This document shows, one piece after another, positions 1 through 7,903 of a DNA stretch of 64,000 nucleotides. Position 1 is the stretch's first letter, and each line of letters starts with the position of its first letter. A model generated the notes under the pieces. The model made no database searches and had not been told where the DNA came from. It saw only the letters and a program-made list of their open reading frames with translations. The translations under genes and the position numbers were made by a program. Location: positions 445,158 through 509,157 of the forward strand of contig CAVVFX010000011.1 of the NCBI GenBank assembly GCA_963747535.1. Reading direction: 5' to 3'. This stretch comes from CAVVFX01 sp963747535. GTDB lineage: Bacteria; Acidobacteriota; Terriglobia; Bryobacterales; Bryobacteraceae.

Positions 1-781
1 AGCCGAAGTTGAACTCCGGACGGTCAGCGGGCCAATGCACAGTCGCGTCGTCGACCGTATCTCCACTCGCGGCCAGTTGAACTCCCACATTGAAACTTAC
101 CGGACCCTTGGCGATTCTCTCTTTGATCTCGTCGAACAGAAAATTGGGGCCCTTCGCCGCGGCCGCACCAGCGTCCAGATGTTCAGTCCCCGCATCCGGA
201 TGAATGCGGTACCGGCCGTATCGCTCGCGGCCCTCTTTATTAATAAATTTGAAAGCATTCACTCCGAAGAAGGCCTCCCGCGCGAAGCTGGTGGGGACCG
301 GCTTGGGCGCCATCACGAACTCCAGGGCCGTCGGATTAGCCCCCAGAAAAACTTCTATTGGCGTCGGTTTGGCGGCATCCGGTCCGCTGGCATGAGCCGC
401 GCGCAGAAATTCGAGGAATTGCTCCGGTGTCCGCATCGGGAATCCGTCGTGCGAATGCGCAATGATATCGGTGTGAACGTGTTCCGCGAGGTGAAAGCGG
501 ATGGCCATCCCCCGCGGACTGGCGACGGCCGGATCGTTATCCGGCACGGTCGGAATTGCCCCCGAATCCGAGAAGCGAACGGTCACCGGCGTAACTTTTC
601 TCTCCGCGTGCGGGGCGCGCGTCAGTGAGCCTGCTTTAGGAGTCGGCGTAAATTCGCCGCGGAGCATGATCCCTTTGGCGTGTGCTGGCCGGTAGCCGGG
701 ATGAACTCCGTTCAGATCGTCCAACGCCTGTAGGAGATCCTGGCTGAGGGCCTTCGCGTGGTCGTCGATTTTAGGTGTCAT
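1..781 (-). CDS. catalase-related peroxidase (SrpA-like), 3' end cut by window
   Basis: The first 260 residues of a haem catalase-fold protein are present; the C-terminus, including the expected proximal haem-ligand Tyr, lies beyond the left edge. Residues 30-37 read GYRPAHAKG-like, where His34 matches the distal catalytic His of the HARG motif. VRFSDSG (68-74) matches the VRFS segment, and a PRGMAIRF stretch follows. The sequence begins almost directly with the catalase core, as in the short catalase-related peroxidases of about 340-350 aa, rather than the 480+ aa classical catalases. The likely role is peroxide detoxification. No signal peptide is visible. Start ATG at 781; no strong ribosome binding site. 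The small upstream reading frame ends at 778 and overlaps this start by 4 nt. Confidence 0.85.
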   Translation of the reverse strand, partial: MTPKIDDHAKALSQDLLQALDDLNGVHPGYRPAHAKGIMLRGEFTPTPKAGSLTRAPHAERKVTPVTVRFSDSGAIPTVPDNDPAVASPRGMAIRFHLAEHVHTDIIAHSHDGFPMRTPEQFLEFLRAAHASGPDAAKPTPIEVFLGANPTALEFVMAPKPVPTSFAREAFFGVNAFKFINKEGRERYGRYRIHPDAGTEHLDAGAAAAKGPNFLFDEIKERIAKGPVSFNVGVQLAASGDTVDDATVHWPADRPEFNFG

Positions 782-990
782 GGCATCTCACTAGATGTAG
801 CCACGGTCCGCGGAGTTGCAGCCCTTTCTCGAACTTGACGACGCACCAACTGGCATTTTTTGAGTCTTTGCACGAGCTCGCCGATTTTCATGCTGTTTCG
901 TATCCGTAGGCATTCTGCATATGCTGCGATATCGGTATATCGCCTCGTGTCACCGGCACCAGTCTTGGGTAGAATCTCATCCCGACTCAT
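778..990 (-). CDS. small unrecognised reading frame overlapping the catalase start
   Basis: A 70-residue basic reading frame that ends ATGCCATGA, so its stop codon overlaps the ATG of the peroxidase gene by 4 nt. It could be a real coupled gene. However, its 5' end runs straight on from one frame of the IS66 remnant just upstream, and it has no recognisable domain, so it may simply be the chance continuation of that dead transposase. Low confidence. Confidence 0.22.
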   Translation of the reverse strand: MSRDEILPKTGAGDTRRYTDIAAYAECLRIRNSMKIGELVQRLKKCQLVRRQVRERAATPRTVATSSEMP

Positions 991-999
991 GATTAAATG

Positions 1000-1305
1000 T
1001 TGATGCAGACCAGCATGCCGCGCAGTCTTCTTCGCCTTATAGAGCCTTATAGAGCTGCGCGACCTTGGCCGGCACTGCGCTCATGTATATACGGTCACGT
1101 TCCAGTGCATCCCGGAAGTGGCGTCTGCGATGCGACCAGTGAAGGAACTGAGTATGCCACATAAGCACCGGCCTGCAACCCCCTGATATTTTTCTCCCAA
1201 CTTCTCTGCTCCGAGACGTTCTCTCGTCGCCGTACAGTCATAGACCACAACTGGATGACCCCGCTCCCCTGAATACGACCAAATGCGACCTTCCGTACCG
1301 TGGAT
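1000..1305 (-). pseudogene. decayed IS66-type transposase fragment
   Basis: Read on the minus strand, three frames in turn give recognisable IS66 transposase pieces. The first is GRIWSYSGERGHPVVVYD (1203-1278), like the GRLW.Y...HP segment before the second catalytic Asp. The second is AGAYVAYSVPSL, like LQADAYAGY. The third is WSHRRRHFRDALERDRIY, like the CWAHARRKF motif. At least two frame changes and an apparent loss of about 40 nt lie between these pieces. A 10-bp unit GCCTTATAGA is repeated in tandem at 1034-1053; removing one copy restores reading from QLYK into AKKTARHAGLH. No terminal repeats or accessory genes are visible. Recognition is by motif memory only. Confidence 0.6.
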
Positions 1306-1446
1306 TCAGCAGTGCCGCGCTTTGCGCTATCCGCCTTTGAAGTATCAATTTGACAACAAAAAAATGTGACTTACGACCTGCTCCAGCATCCAGTGACCCC
1401 AGGTAAATTCATGATCGCTTTCCATGAGAGAGGAGAAGTTTAGTGT

Positions 1447-2679
1447 ATGCGAAAACTACTTTTGTGTTTGGCGGCGCTACCGGCGATTCTGCCAGGTCAA
1501 CCGGTCAGCGCCACGTACAGCTATAGCTATAGCGGCTTGCCGATTCGAATCCTTCCCAGCATCTACAACACATGGTCATATGCCAATGTGTACTTTCCGA
1601 GAAGCATGGTAATCAGCAACGTAACAGTGGGAGTCCAAGTCCAGTACAACGGCGTGGGCGACCTTAATGTGTACCTGTATTCGCCCCAAGGGACAAGGAC
1701 CAGGCTGCTTCAAAGGAACTGTGGGAGTCTTCAAAATATCGATACCACGTTTTCCGATGACGCGGGCACTCGCTACGCCAGTTATTGTCCCCAGGAAGCC
1801 GGCCGTGGACCATTCCGCGGGAATGAGCCACTGGCCAATTCCAGAGGCCAAAACGCATTGGGGTACTGGCGCCTGGGAGTCGAGAACAACGGAAGCCAGA
1901 ACACCGGCTTCTTTACGGGCTTCACGATTACAGTCACGGGTAACGCATTTGGCCCGCCGACGATGGTCTCACAGAGTATCGTGAGCCAGAGCGGTTTCCA
2001 GAGCGGCGCGGTGGCTCCGGGCGAACTCATCATGATCGTCGGTGCGAATCTGGGACCCACTACGCCGGCCGTGCCAACTACCCCAAACTACCCTACCAGC
2101 CTCGCTCAAACATCTGTAACGTTCGACGGCGTGGCCGCCCCGGTCGGCTACGTGTCGGATGAAGCGGTAATCGTTCAAGCGCCATCGAGTCTGACGCCGG
2201 GCAACACGACGAAAATCCAAGTGCAGTCGTACTCAGGGTCGAGTGTCACCATCTCGCTGCCGGTGGTTCCCGCGGTGCCCGGAGTGTTCACATATCAAGC
2301 CGGCCCAACTGGTCAAATCGATGCAATCAACCAGGATGGATCTTTGAATGGTGACGGAACGGTCACGGGAAGCGATGTGCCGGCCGCCGCCGGAACGACG
2401 ATTCAAGTGCTGGCGTCCGGTCTCGGAACGGTGGCTCCGGCAGTGGCTGACGGAACTCCGGCGCCGTCAAGCCCGGCTTCAAAGACCACTCTGCCAATTA
2501 CGGCGGTCGTGGCGGGTATGCCAGCGACGGTGACTTCCGCCGTGCTGGCGCCTGGACAAATCGGCATATTCCAGGTGAGTGTGGTCATACCGGCCAATAC
2601 TCCCAGCGGCGCGGCGACCCTTGTGCTGCTGGCAGGTGGAAACCCGAGCCAGTCTGGCGCGACCATCCAAATACAATAG
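1447..2679 (+). CDS. secreted protein: P-domain-like module plus Solibacter C-terminal domain
   Basis: A 410-residue exported protein. Residues 1-22 form a signal peptide (MRKLLLCLAALPAILPGQ...). Residues about 28-160 resemble the proprotein-convertase P domain: a jelly-roll pattern with GDLNVYLYSPQGT and a later GYWRLGVENNG. Residues about 170-410 match the Solibacter-type C-terminal domain (TIGR03437-like: GELIMIVGANLGP, VTFDGVAAPVGYVS, IQVLASGLG, GIFQVSVVIPANTPSG). That domain is abundant on secreted proteins of this lineage and its function is unknown. AGGAG at 1431-1435 precedes ATG 1447. No catalytic module is seen, so an adhesion or surface role is only an inference. Confidence 0.85.
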   Translation: MRKLLLCLAALPAILPGQPVSATYSYSYSGLPIRILPSIYNTWSYANVYFPRSMVISNVTVGVQVQYNGVGDLNVYLYSPQGTRTRLLQRNCGSLQNIDTTFSDDAGTRYASYCPQEAGRGPFRGNEPLANSRGQNALGYWRLGVENNGSQNTGFFTGFTITVTGNAFGPPTMVSQSIVSQSGFQSGAVAPGELIMIVGANLGPTTPAVPTTPNYPTSLAQTSVTFDGVAAPVGYVSDEAVIVQAPSSLTPGNTTKIQVQSYSGSSVTISLPVVPAVPGVFTYQAGPTGQIDAINQDGSLNGDGTVTGSDVPAAAGTTIQVLASGLGTVAPAVADGTPAPSSPASKTTLPITAVVAGMPATVTSAVLAPGQIGIFQVSVVIPANTPSGAATLVLLAGGNPSQSGATIQIQ

Positions 2680-2763
2680 AAGAAGCGTTGGTTATTCGGT
2701 TCATTGCTGGCCGGTGTAAACATCCGGTGAACACCGGTCAGCGCTTTTCTGGAGGTGCCATTT

Positions 2764-2880
2764 ATGGGGCGAAAGCTCGTCGAGTTTATTGACGCGGTGT
2801 TCGGCAATCCGGCACGTCGCGGAACCAGACGAATGGCTCGACTACGACAAGCCCCTGTCCTGCCGCCATTCTTGCGATGA
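2764..2880 (+). CDS. possible 38-residue basic peptide
   Basis: A short reading frame MGRKLVEFIDAVFGNPARR... (38 aa, 7 Arg) preceded by a strong Shine-Dalgarno GGAGGTG at 2751-2757, 6 nt before ATG 2764. The ribosome site is better than those of most neighbours, which is the only reason to list it. No homologue is recognised. It lies between the Solibacter-domain gene and the M20 peptidase gene, on the same strand. Confidence 0.25.
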   Translation: MGRKLVEFIDAVFGNPARRGTRRMARLRQAPVLPPFLR

Positions 2881-2970
2881 CTGCTGTCGCTTTCAGTCCC
2901 TCAGCGCTTTTCCGGCGCATGGTTTGCCGGCGCACTTTTTGTTAGCCGGCGGTGTACTAAGCTGAACCTG

Positions 2971-4233
2971 ATGCCTTCCGCGCTCGATGACTGCCTGACT
3001 CGTGTGGTGGACGACCTCGCTCCGGAATTGCTGGAATTCGCCGCGGACCTGATCGGCATCCCGACCGTCAATCCCCCGGGCGAAAACTATCAGGCATGTA
3101 CGGAGATCATCGGTGCGCGGCTGCGCGACTTCGAATTCGACGTGGTGATGGTCCCGCCGCAGGGTCCGCGGCCCAACGTAATCGGGACGCGGACCGGGCG
3201 TGCGTCGAGCCCGCTGCTGCACTTCAACGGACATATCGACGTCGTGCCCGCCGGCGCCGGTTGGACGCGCGAGCCTTTCCTCGCGGCGACCGAAAACGGA
3301 AGGCTGTACGGAAGGGGCAGCTCCGATATGAAGTGCGGCCTGGCAACTGCCATCTATGCCGCCGAGGCGCTGCGCCGTGCGAACATTTCGCTGCACGGCA
3401 GCCTGCAGATCAGCGCGACCGTGGATGAGGAGAGCGGTGGTTTTGCGGGCGTGGCCTACCTCGCTCACGCCGGGTTGCTGACTTCCCGGACCATCGACTA
3501 CGTGGTCATTCCCGAACCCTTCGGCCCCTCGCGCATCTGCATCGGCCACCGGGGAGTGTATTGGTTCCGTATCGTTTCACGCGGCAGGGCGGCGCATGGC
3601 TCGATGCCGCATTTGGGCGTGAATGCGATCGGGAATATGGCCCTCCTTCTCGCAGAGATTCGCCGGACGGTCGCTCCGGAGATCGCCTCGCACCTGACTC
3701 AAATGCCGGTCGTTCCACTGGAATCCCGCTGTGGAACCCTGAACATTAATTCCATAAAAGGTGGTCAGGCAGACGATGGGCAGCAATCGCCGTGCGTGGC
3801 GGATTACTGTGAGGCCGTCTGCGAGCGGCGCTGGGTGCCCGAAGAGAGCCTGGACCTGGTAAAGTCTCAGATACTGTCCGCCATAGAGCGGGTGTCGCGA
3901 AGTGAGCCGGGAAGTCGTTTCGAACTCGAGGACTACGGCAATACCGTGCATCCAACTTCGACGCCACGTCACGCGGAGTTAGTCAGGACGCTGACGGCGA
4001 GTGTGCGGGACGTGCTGCACTGCGAGGCTGAACTGGTGGCCAGTCCTGGAACCTATGATCACAAACACTTCCGGCATATCGGTGACATCATCCAGTGCGT
4101 CGCCTATGGCCCGGGAGAGCTTGAACAGGCGCACCAGCCCGACGAGTGGTGTTCCATCGAAGCCATGATTCAGTCGTGTAAAGTGATGGCTCTGGCCGCG
4201 GCCCGGTTAGTCGGACGCCCCGGTTTATATTGA
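2971..4233 (+). CDS. M20-family zinc peptidase/deacylase (ArgE/DapE type)
   Basis: A 420-residue cytosolic metallohydrolase of the M20 family (acetylornithine deacetylase / succinyl-diaminopimelate desuccinylase / carboxypeptidase G2 group). Visible motifs: GHIDVVPAG (His88, Asp90), GRGSSDMKCG (bridging Asp119), VDEESGG (general base Glu153 and ligand Glu154), PEP, and a C-terminal YDHKHF His. The lid/dimerisation segment with a conserved His (GRAAHGSMPHLG) is present, so the enzyme should be active. Substrate cannot be set from sequence, and no arginine or lysine biosynthesis gene lies nearby. A TACTAA box at 2955-2960 sits 10 nt before the ATG and may be a close-set promoter element. Confidence 0.88.
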   Translation: MPSALDDCLTRVVDDLAPELLEFAADLIGIPTVNPPGENYQACTEIIGARLRDFEFDVVMVPPQGPRPNVIGTRTGRASSPLLHFNGHIDVVPAGAGWTREPFLAATENGRLYGRGSSDMKCGLATAIYAAEALRRANISLHGSLQISATVDEESGGFAGVAYLAHAGLLTSRTIDYVVIPEPFGPSRICIGHRGVYWFRIVSRGRAAHGSMPHLGVNAIGNMALLLAEIRRTVAPEIASHLTQMPVVPLESRCGTLNINSIKGGQADDGQQSPCVADYCEAVCERRWVPEESLDLVKSQILSAIERVSRSEPGSRFELEDYGNTVHPTSTPRHAELVRTLTASVRDVLHCEAELVASPGTYDHKHFRHIGDIIQCVAYGPGELEQAHQPDEWCSIEAMIQSCKVMALAAARLVGRPGLY

Positions 4234-4280
4234 CTTTTGTTAATACATTTGTGAGGCTGTCCAAGCTACAATGTTAGTCC

Positions 4281-4625
4281 ATGAAACTATTCAGACACTT
4301 ACTTGGTTCCGCGGCATTCGTCGCGGCTCTCGCAGTGCCGTTCGCGGCACTCGCACAAACACCAGCCGCGACTCCTAAGACAACCGCGACCAAGACAACC
4401 GCTCCCAGCGCCGCCGACATCGCCGACGCGAAGTCCAAAGGCTTGGTCTGGGTTAACACCGGATCGGACACGAAGGCCTATCACAAGAGCGATGACAAGT
4501 ACTACGGCAATACCAAGAAGGGTAAGTTCATGACCGAAGCGGATGCCCAGAAGGCCGGCTATCATTTGGCCAAGGAAGGCGCCGCCGGCAAGAAGAAGAC
4601 CCCTGCCACGACTCCCGCCAAGTAA
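4281..4625 (+). CDS. small secreted YHK/YYG-motif protein
   Basis: A 114-residue protein with a signal peptide ending LAVPFAALA-Q, a Thr/Ala/Lys-rich linker, and a compact domain (about 52-95) reading GLVWVNTGSDTKAYHK...YYG.TKKGKFMTEADAQKAGY. This vWVNt..kvYH...YYG.T..G.yM.E.dA...Gy pattern recurs in small exported acidobacterial proteins; it resembles the fold fused to some Ada and nuclease proteins, but no enzymatic role is shown. The tail is Lys/Pro-rich. TACAAT at 4267-4272 ends 8 nt before the ATG, and no Shine-Dalgarno is seen, so a leaderless mRNA is possible. A double-hairpin repeat follows the stop. Confidence 0.8.
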   Translation: MKLFRHLLGSAAFVAALAVPFAALAQTPAATPKTTATKTTAPSAADIADAKSKGLVWVNTGSDTKAYHKSDDKYYGNTKKGKFMTEADAQKAGYHLAKEGAAGKKKTPATTPAK

Positions 4626-4664
4626 CCTTTTTTCGCTCACCACGCCGCCGGACAGCGCTCCGTA

Positions 4665-4709
4665 GGACAGGCCATCGTCTTATGTGGCCTGTCCGGCTGC
4701 GCAGCAGCC
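4665..4709 (+). repeat. double-hairpin intergenic repeat, copy 1
   Basis: Stem 1 is GGACAGGCCA (4665-4674) with TGGCCTGTCC (4685-4694). Stem 2 is GGCTGC (4695-4700) with GCAGCC (4704-4709). It lies between convergent genes ending at 4625 and 4727. The same two-stem design occurs at 16734, 32432 and 55863. It may end the upstream plus-strand transcript. Confidence 0.75.
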
Positions 4710-4726
4710 CGCTTTCCACTAAACGC

Positions 4727-4975
4727 TCAAATTTCTTCAGGATGTTGCAGTGGGTCGGGACCCGGGTGCGGTTCGTCATTCGGATGCGTGACGTACGCGT
4801 GCCGCGAGTAGCCGGCTTCCTGCACCGTCGGGCGCTCTTCCAATTTGACTTCGCAGTTACAGCAATCGCTGCAACTGCCGCAACGCTCGCACAGATGATT
4901 GGCACAGGTGTCTTTCGTACAAGTGGCGCAGATGCGAGTGGATTCTTCGGCGCAGATACTGCAGTTAAACGCCAT
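4727..4975 (-). CDS. Cys-rich putative zinc-binding protein
   Basis: An 82-residue cytosolic protein with 12 Cys packed into the first 43 residues (FNCSICAEESTRICATC, then repeated C-x2-C pairs). This looks like two or more interleaved zinc ribbons or a B-box-like treble clef. The C-terminal half is polar and His/Pro-rich (HPNDEPHPGPDPLQHP), possibly another metal-binding stretch. It starts 2 nt after the stop of the secreted-protein gene upstream, so it is the last gene of a four-gene minus-strand unit (MFS exporter, hydrolase, secreted protein, this one). Function is unknown; metal binding is inferred from cysteine spacing. Confidence 0.75.
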   Translation of the reverse strand: MAFNCSICAEESTRICATCTKDTCANHLCERCGSCSDCCNCEVKLEERPTVQEAGYSRHAYVTHPNDEPHPGPDPLQHPEEI

Positions 4976-4977
4976 GG

Positions 4978-5505
4978 TTAATTACGTCTTCCTTTCATAA
5001 TAGACTCCCGGCAGCGTTGGGCTTCCTTATCGGCTACATCGAACTGCTGTTCTTTGTGGCTGGCCAGATCGACCACGTATTCGCGGAAACGGTCCCGATT
5101 ACGGTTACCTTCCGCGAGCAGGCTGCTGATCAGGTCGGCGAGCGCGGGATTCTGATACTTGCGCAGGCCAGGGTCGAGGGAGATAAGTTCCATCTCCATT
5201 GATTGGATGCGGAACAACGCCGACAGGCAATCGGAAAGTTTCGAGGGATGCTGGACGAGCTCGTGCATGGCCTGCACGATGGCTTTATTCTGAGCGAGCG
5301 CGCTGTCGCGCAGTTGATTGTAGGTCGGCGCCGCGCCCTTGGCGACCCAGTCGGGCGTGTTGATTTGTTCGATCATCGGCGCAAGTTTCTGGGTTTGGTC
5401 GGCGACCGTGTTAAAGAGTTGGGCCGCGTCGTAATCGGTCATGACGCTCACCTGTTGCGCAAATGTAGGAACGGCGAGCAGCAGCACAGACAAGTGGAAC
5501 TTCAC
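4978..5505 (-). CDS. secreted helical protein of unknown function
   Basis: A 175-residue protein from a GTG start at 5505 preceded by a TAAGG ribosome site. The N-terminus is a signal peptide (KFHLSVLLLAVPTFA-QQ). The mature part is predicted almost wholly helical and charged (YDAAQLFNTVADQTQKLAP..., ending RCRESIMKGRRN). It includes a segment with LRDSALAQNKAIVQAMHELVQHPSKLSDCLSAL-type amphipathic repeats, split here for length. Reading further upstream in this frame would run through the hydrolase gene in a non-coding frame, so the GTG is preferred. No family is recognised. It lies 56 nt after the hydrolase and 2 nt before the Cys-rich gene. Confidence 0.7.
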   Translation of the reverse strand: MKFHLSVLLLAVPTFAQQVSVMTDYDAAQLFNTVADQTQKLAPMIEQINTPDWVAKGAAPTYNQLRDSALAQNKAIVQAMHELVQHPSKLSDCLSALFRIQSMEMELISLDPGLRKYQNPALADLISSLLAEGNRNRDRFREYVVDLASHKEQQFDVADKEAQRCRESIMKGRRN

Positions 5506-5561
5506 CCTTACAAAGTAACAGTTGACGGTGGACGGGTTCGCAAAAAAAGCATCGACAACGT

Positions 5562-6185
5562 CTACTCCACAAGAAAAGACGCGGATTCCTCCCAGATTGC
5601 GTCGAGGACGTCCAATAAATCGTGGCCGGAGTTCAGGGGGACGAGCCGCGTGTGCGTGTTTTCGGCAGCCCAGCGCACGGCTGCCGCAATCGGGACGACG
5701 TTGTCCTCTATGCCGTGAAAGATGAGCGTAGGCTGCGGGCACGGTGGATACGCGGGATGTCCGGCAGAGTCGTTGAGCAGATCGATGCACAGACGGCGCA
5801 TGTCGCGCGTCGCGTAGTGGTAGACCTCGGCGGACCCAAGTTCGCGCCAGGCCGCGACCTTCTCCGCGCCGAAGGCCTCGGCCCAGCGGTCGCCGAATCC
5901 GAAAGCCGGAGCCAGCAGAACCATGCGATCGATCTCGGGGTGTCGCGACGCGTAGAGAGCCGCGAGATATCCGCCCATGCTGGAGCCCATCAGAATGGCA
6001 GGCTGTCCGTTCAGCATGCGAGTGATGAAGTCGAGTTGACGGGTGATGGTGAGGTGCTCGAAGTCGCCCTGGTCGAGAGCAGGGATCTCCAAGGCAACGC
6101 CGGCTGACGCGAGTTTCTCGCGAAAGAATTGGGCTTTGCGGGACTGCGGTCCGGACGCGAAGCCATGCAGATAGAGGCAGCGCAT
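5562..6185 (-). CDS. YqiA-type alpha/beta hydrolase
   Basis: A 207-residue single-domain esterase of the YqiA/UPF0227 group. It has YLHGFASGPQS (oxyanion region), nucleophile elbow GSSMGG (Ser about 88), acid Asp in HGIEDNVVP, and catalytic His in NSGHDLLD. Length fits the family (about 190-210 aa). There is no signal peptide, so it acts in the cytosol; substrate is unknown. The start ATG at 6185 comes 5 nt after the MFS stop, implying co-transcription and possible translational coupling. Confidence 0.85.
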   Translation of the reverse strand: MRCLYLHGFASGPQSRKAQFFREKLASAGVALEIPALDQGDFEHLTITRQLDFITRMLNGQPAILMGSSMGGYLAALYASRHPEIDRMVLLAPAFGFGDRWAEAFGAEKVAAWRELGSAEVYHYATRDMRRLCIDLLNDSAGHPAYPPCPQPTLIFHGIEDNVVPIAAAVRWAAENTHTRLVPLNSGHDLLDVLDAIWEESASFLVE

Positions 6186-6190
6186 ATTGG

Positions 6191-7486
6191 TTAGCCGGGC
6201 GTAACAACCGACTCGTAGTCGTCCTTCTCCGGTTCTTGTTCACGCGGCGGTTCCGGAAGCTTGCCCGCCAGGTCGGCCCACAGCCAGAAGATAGATGTCG
6301 ACGCGCTGAAACACCCCGCGATGGCGCCGATCGTGCGGATGGGCAGGTGATCGCTGGCTATACTGGCTGCTCCCATCGACACCATCATCATGGCGTTGGT
6401 CATCATCTCGGTGGTCGAAAAGATGCGGCCGCGCAGACGGTCGGGGACGTGGGTGAGGAGCATGGTCCGGTTGAGGACATTGTTCGAACCCATGGCGATG
6501 CGCGAGATCCCGATGCACAGGGAGGAGAGCCAGATGGTCGGCATCAGCGCGTAGAAAATGTACGCGAGGCCGTGGATGAAGTAGCCGATGCTGATCGCGT
6601 TCTTGTAGCCGCCGAACGAGAGGCGCTTGCCGATGCGATGCGCGAGTACGCCGCCGATGACCAGGCCCACGCCCGCCGAACTCCAGATGATGCCGATCCC
6701 AGCTGATCCGCGCTGGAAGACGATTTCGCCGAAGAGGGTGAAGAGGATCTGGGCTGCGCCTCCGCCACTGGCCCATCCGACATAAGCCATGCCGATGGCG
6801 AAGATCAGGGGCGTCGCGCGCATGTAGGCGAAAGTTTCTTTCAAGTCTTTGCGGAACTCGCCGAAGCTGTGATGGGCGGCCATCTTTCGCTCCGGGCGGA
6901 AGTGGCCCTCGGGCGTGCGGAGATGCCAGATGGCCCAGGCGCTGAAGACGAACGAGAGAGCGTTGGCAACGAAGGCCCATTCGTACCCGAACTTCATGGT
7001 GCTCACGCCGCCGAGCAGCGTGCCGATGGACAGCGTCAACCAGGCGGTGGTCTGGGTGAGCGCGTTGGCGGTGTGCAGTTCTTCCGTGCTGGTGATGCGT
7101 GGCAGAATCGCCGAGCGTCCGCTGGTGAAGAATGGGGACGCGAACACCAGGAGTCCACTGAGAAAGTAGAGGAGCCACCGTTGTTCGAAGCGCAGAATCA
7201 GGATAAAGGCCAGGGCGACGACACTGCGGATGATGTCGCTGGCGAGCATGATTTTGCGGCGGTCGAAGCGGTCGAGTGCGACTCCGGCCACGGGTCCCGC
7301 AAGGATAGCGGGGAGGGTGCGGGCGATCATGACGCCGCCCACCGCGAGACCGGAGCCGGTGAGGTGTAGGGTGAGGCTGAGGACGGCGATGCTGTTGAAA
7401 TGGTCGCCGACTTCGCTCACGACCTGGCCCATCCAGGTGTAGCGGTAGTTGGGGTTGGATTTTAGAAGAGACCAGAAGCCGGGCAC
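6191..7486 (-). CDS. MFS transporter (EntS/MFS_3-like exporter)
   Basis: A 431-residue membrane protein with about 12 hydrophobic helices and the MFS motif-A region LDRFDRRKIMLASDIIRS after helix 2. The overall pattern (N-terminal FWSLLKSNPNYRYTWMGQVVSEVGDHFNSIA, split here) is that of the MFS_3/enterobactin-exporter-like group, which export small molecules with the proton gradient. The start GTG is at 7486. It heads the four-gene minus-strand unit. Nothing nearby identifies the cargo. Confidence 0.85.
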   Translation of the reverse strand: MPGFWSLLKSNPNYRYTWMGQVVSEVGDHFNSIAVLSLTLHLTGSGLAVGGVMIARTLPAILAGPVAGVALDRFDRRKIMLASDIIRSVVALAFILILRFEQRWLLYFLSGLLVFASPFFTSGRSAILPRITSTEELHTANALTQTTAWLTLSIGTLLGGVSTMKFGYEWAFVANALSFVFSAWAIWHLRTPEGHFRPERKMAAHHSFGEFRKDLKETFAYMRATPLIFAIGMAYVGWASGGGAAQILFTLFGEIVFQRGSAGIGIIWSSAGVGLVIGGVLAHRIGKRLSFGGYKNAISIGYFIHGLAYIFYALMPTIWLSSLCIGISRIAMGSNNVLNRTMLLTHVPDRLRGRIFSTTEMMTNAMMMVSMGAASIASDHLPIRTIGAIAGCFSASTSIFWLWADLAGKLPEPPREQEPEKDDYESVVTPG

Positions 7487-7540
7487 TCATAATAGGGTAT
7501 CGTTGGTCGGCAGGGCGTTCTGTAGGCGAATCGGTGCAGC

Positions 7541-7569
7541 AAAAAAAAAGCCTCCGGATATCCGGAGGC
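7541..7569 (-). terminator. perfect-palindrome terminator, minus strand
   Basis: GCCTCCGGATATCCGGAGGC at 7550-7569 is a 20-nt perfect palindrome, followed on the minus strand by nine T (A9 at 7541-7549). This is a textbook intrinsic terminator for a minus-strand transcript entering from about 7.6-7.9 kb, upstream of the MFS gene. Confidence 0.8.
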
Positions 7570-7705
7570 ACTAAAGGGAGGAGATTCTATTGAAGCGTCA
7601 AGCGTTTCGGCGGGTTAGCGCCGATTTGCTTCTACCACTTCAGCTTACGGGTTTGCGAGTCTTAATCTAAGTACCCAAAGGGAGACACTGCAGACCACTT
7701 TTGTA

Positions 7706-7903
7706 TTAAGACCTAGGCGTACCAGAACCCATAGTGCCACCGATGTGCCTCTGCGTCCCATCGTGACAGAGGACGTTCTCAACATGGGAATCAGCAGCCG
7801 TCGCGGCAGCCGGTCGGAGCTCGCGGCGCGACGCTTCCGTTCCTCCCCAGAGAACCGTTGAGCAAACCGCAGCGAGAAAGAGGCACTTGAGTTGGGCTTT
7901 CAT
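7706..7903 (-). CDS. possible small exported protein
   Basis: A 65-residue reading frame beginning MKAQLKCLFLAAVCSTVLWGG, a plausible signal peptide with two Cys, followed by a short polar tail ending HIGGTMGSGTPRS. It has no clear Shine-Dalgarno. It is the only candidate upstream of the strong minus-strand terminator at 7541-7569, which supports transcription here. No family is recognised; a small RNA or unannotated peptide would fit equally well. Confidence 0.38.
   Translation of the reverse strand: MKAQLKCLFLAAVCSTVLWGGTEASRRELRPAAATAADSHVENVLCHDGTQRHIGGTMGSGTPRS

Noticed and set aside
6240..7571. 443-codon open frame on the minus strand, overlapping the MFS gene in another frame
   Set aside because: Very Arg/His/Pro-rich translation typical of an off-frame reading of GC-rich DNA; the MFS frame has clear helices and motifs.
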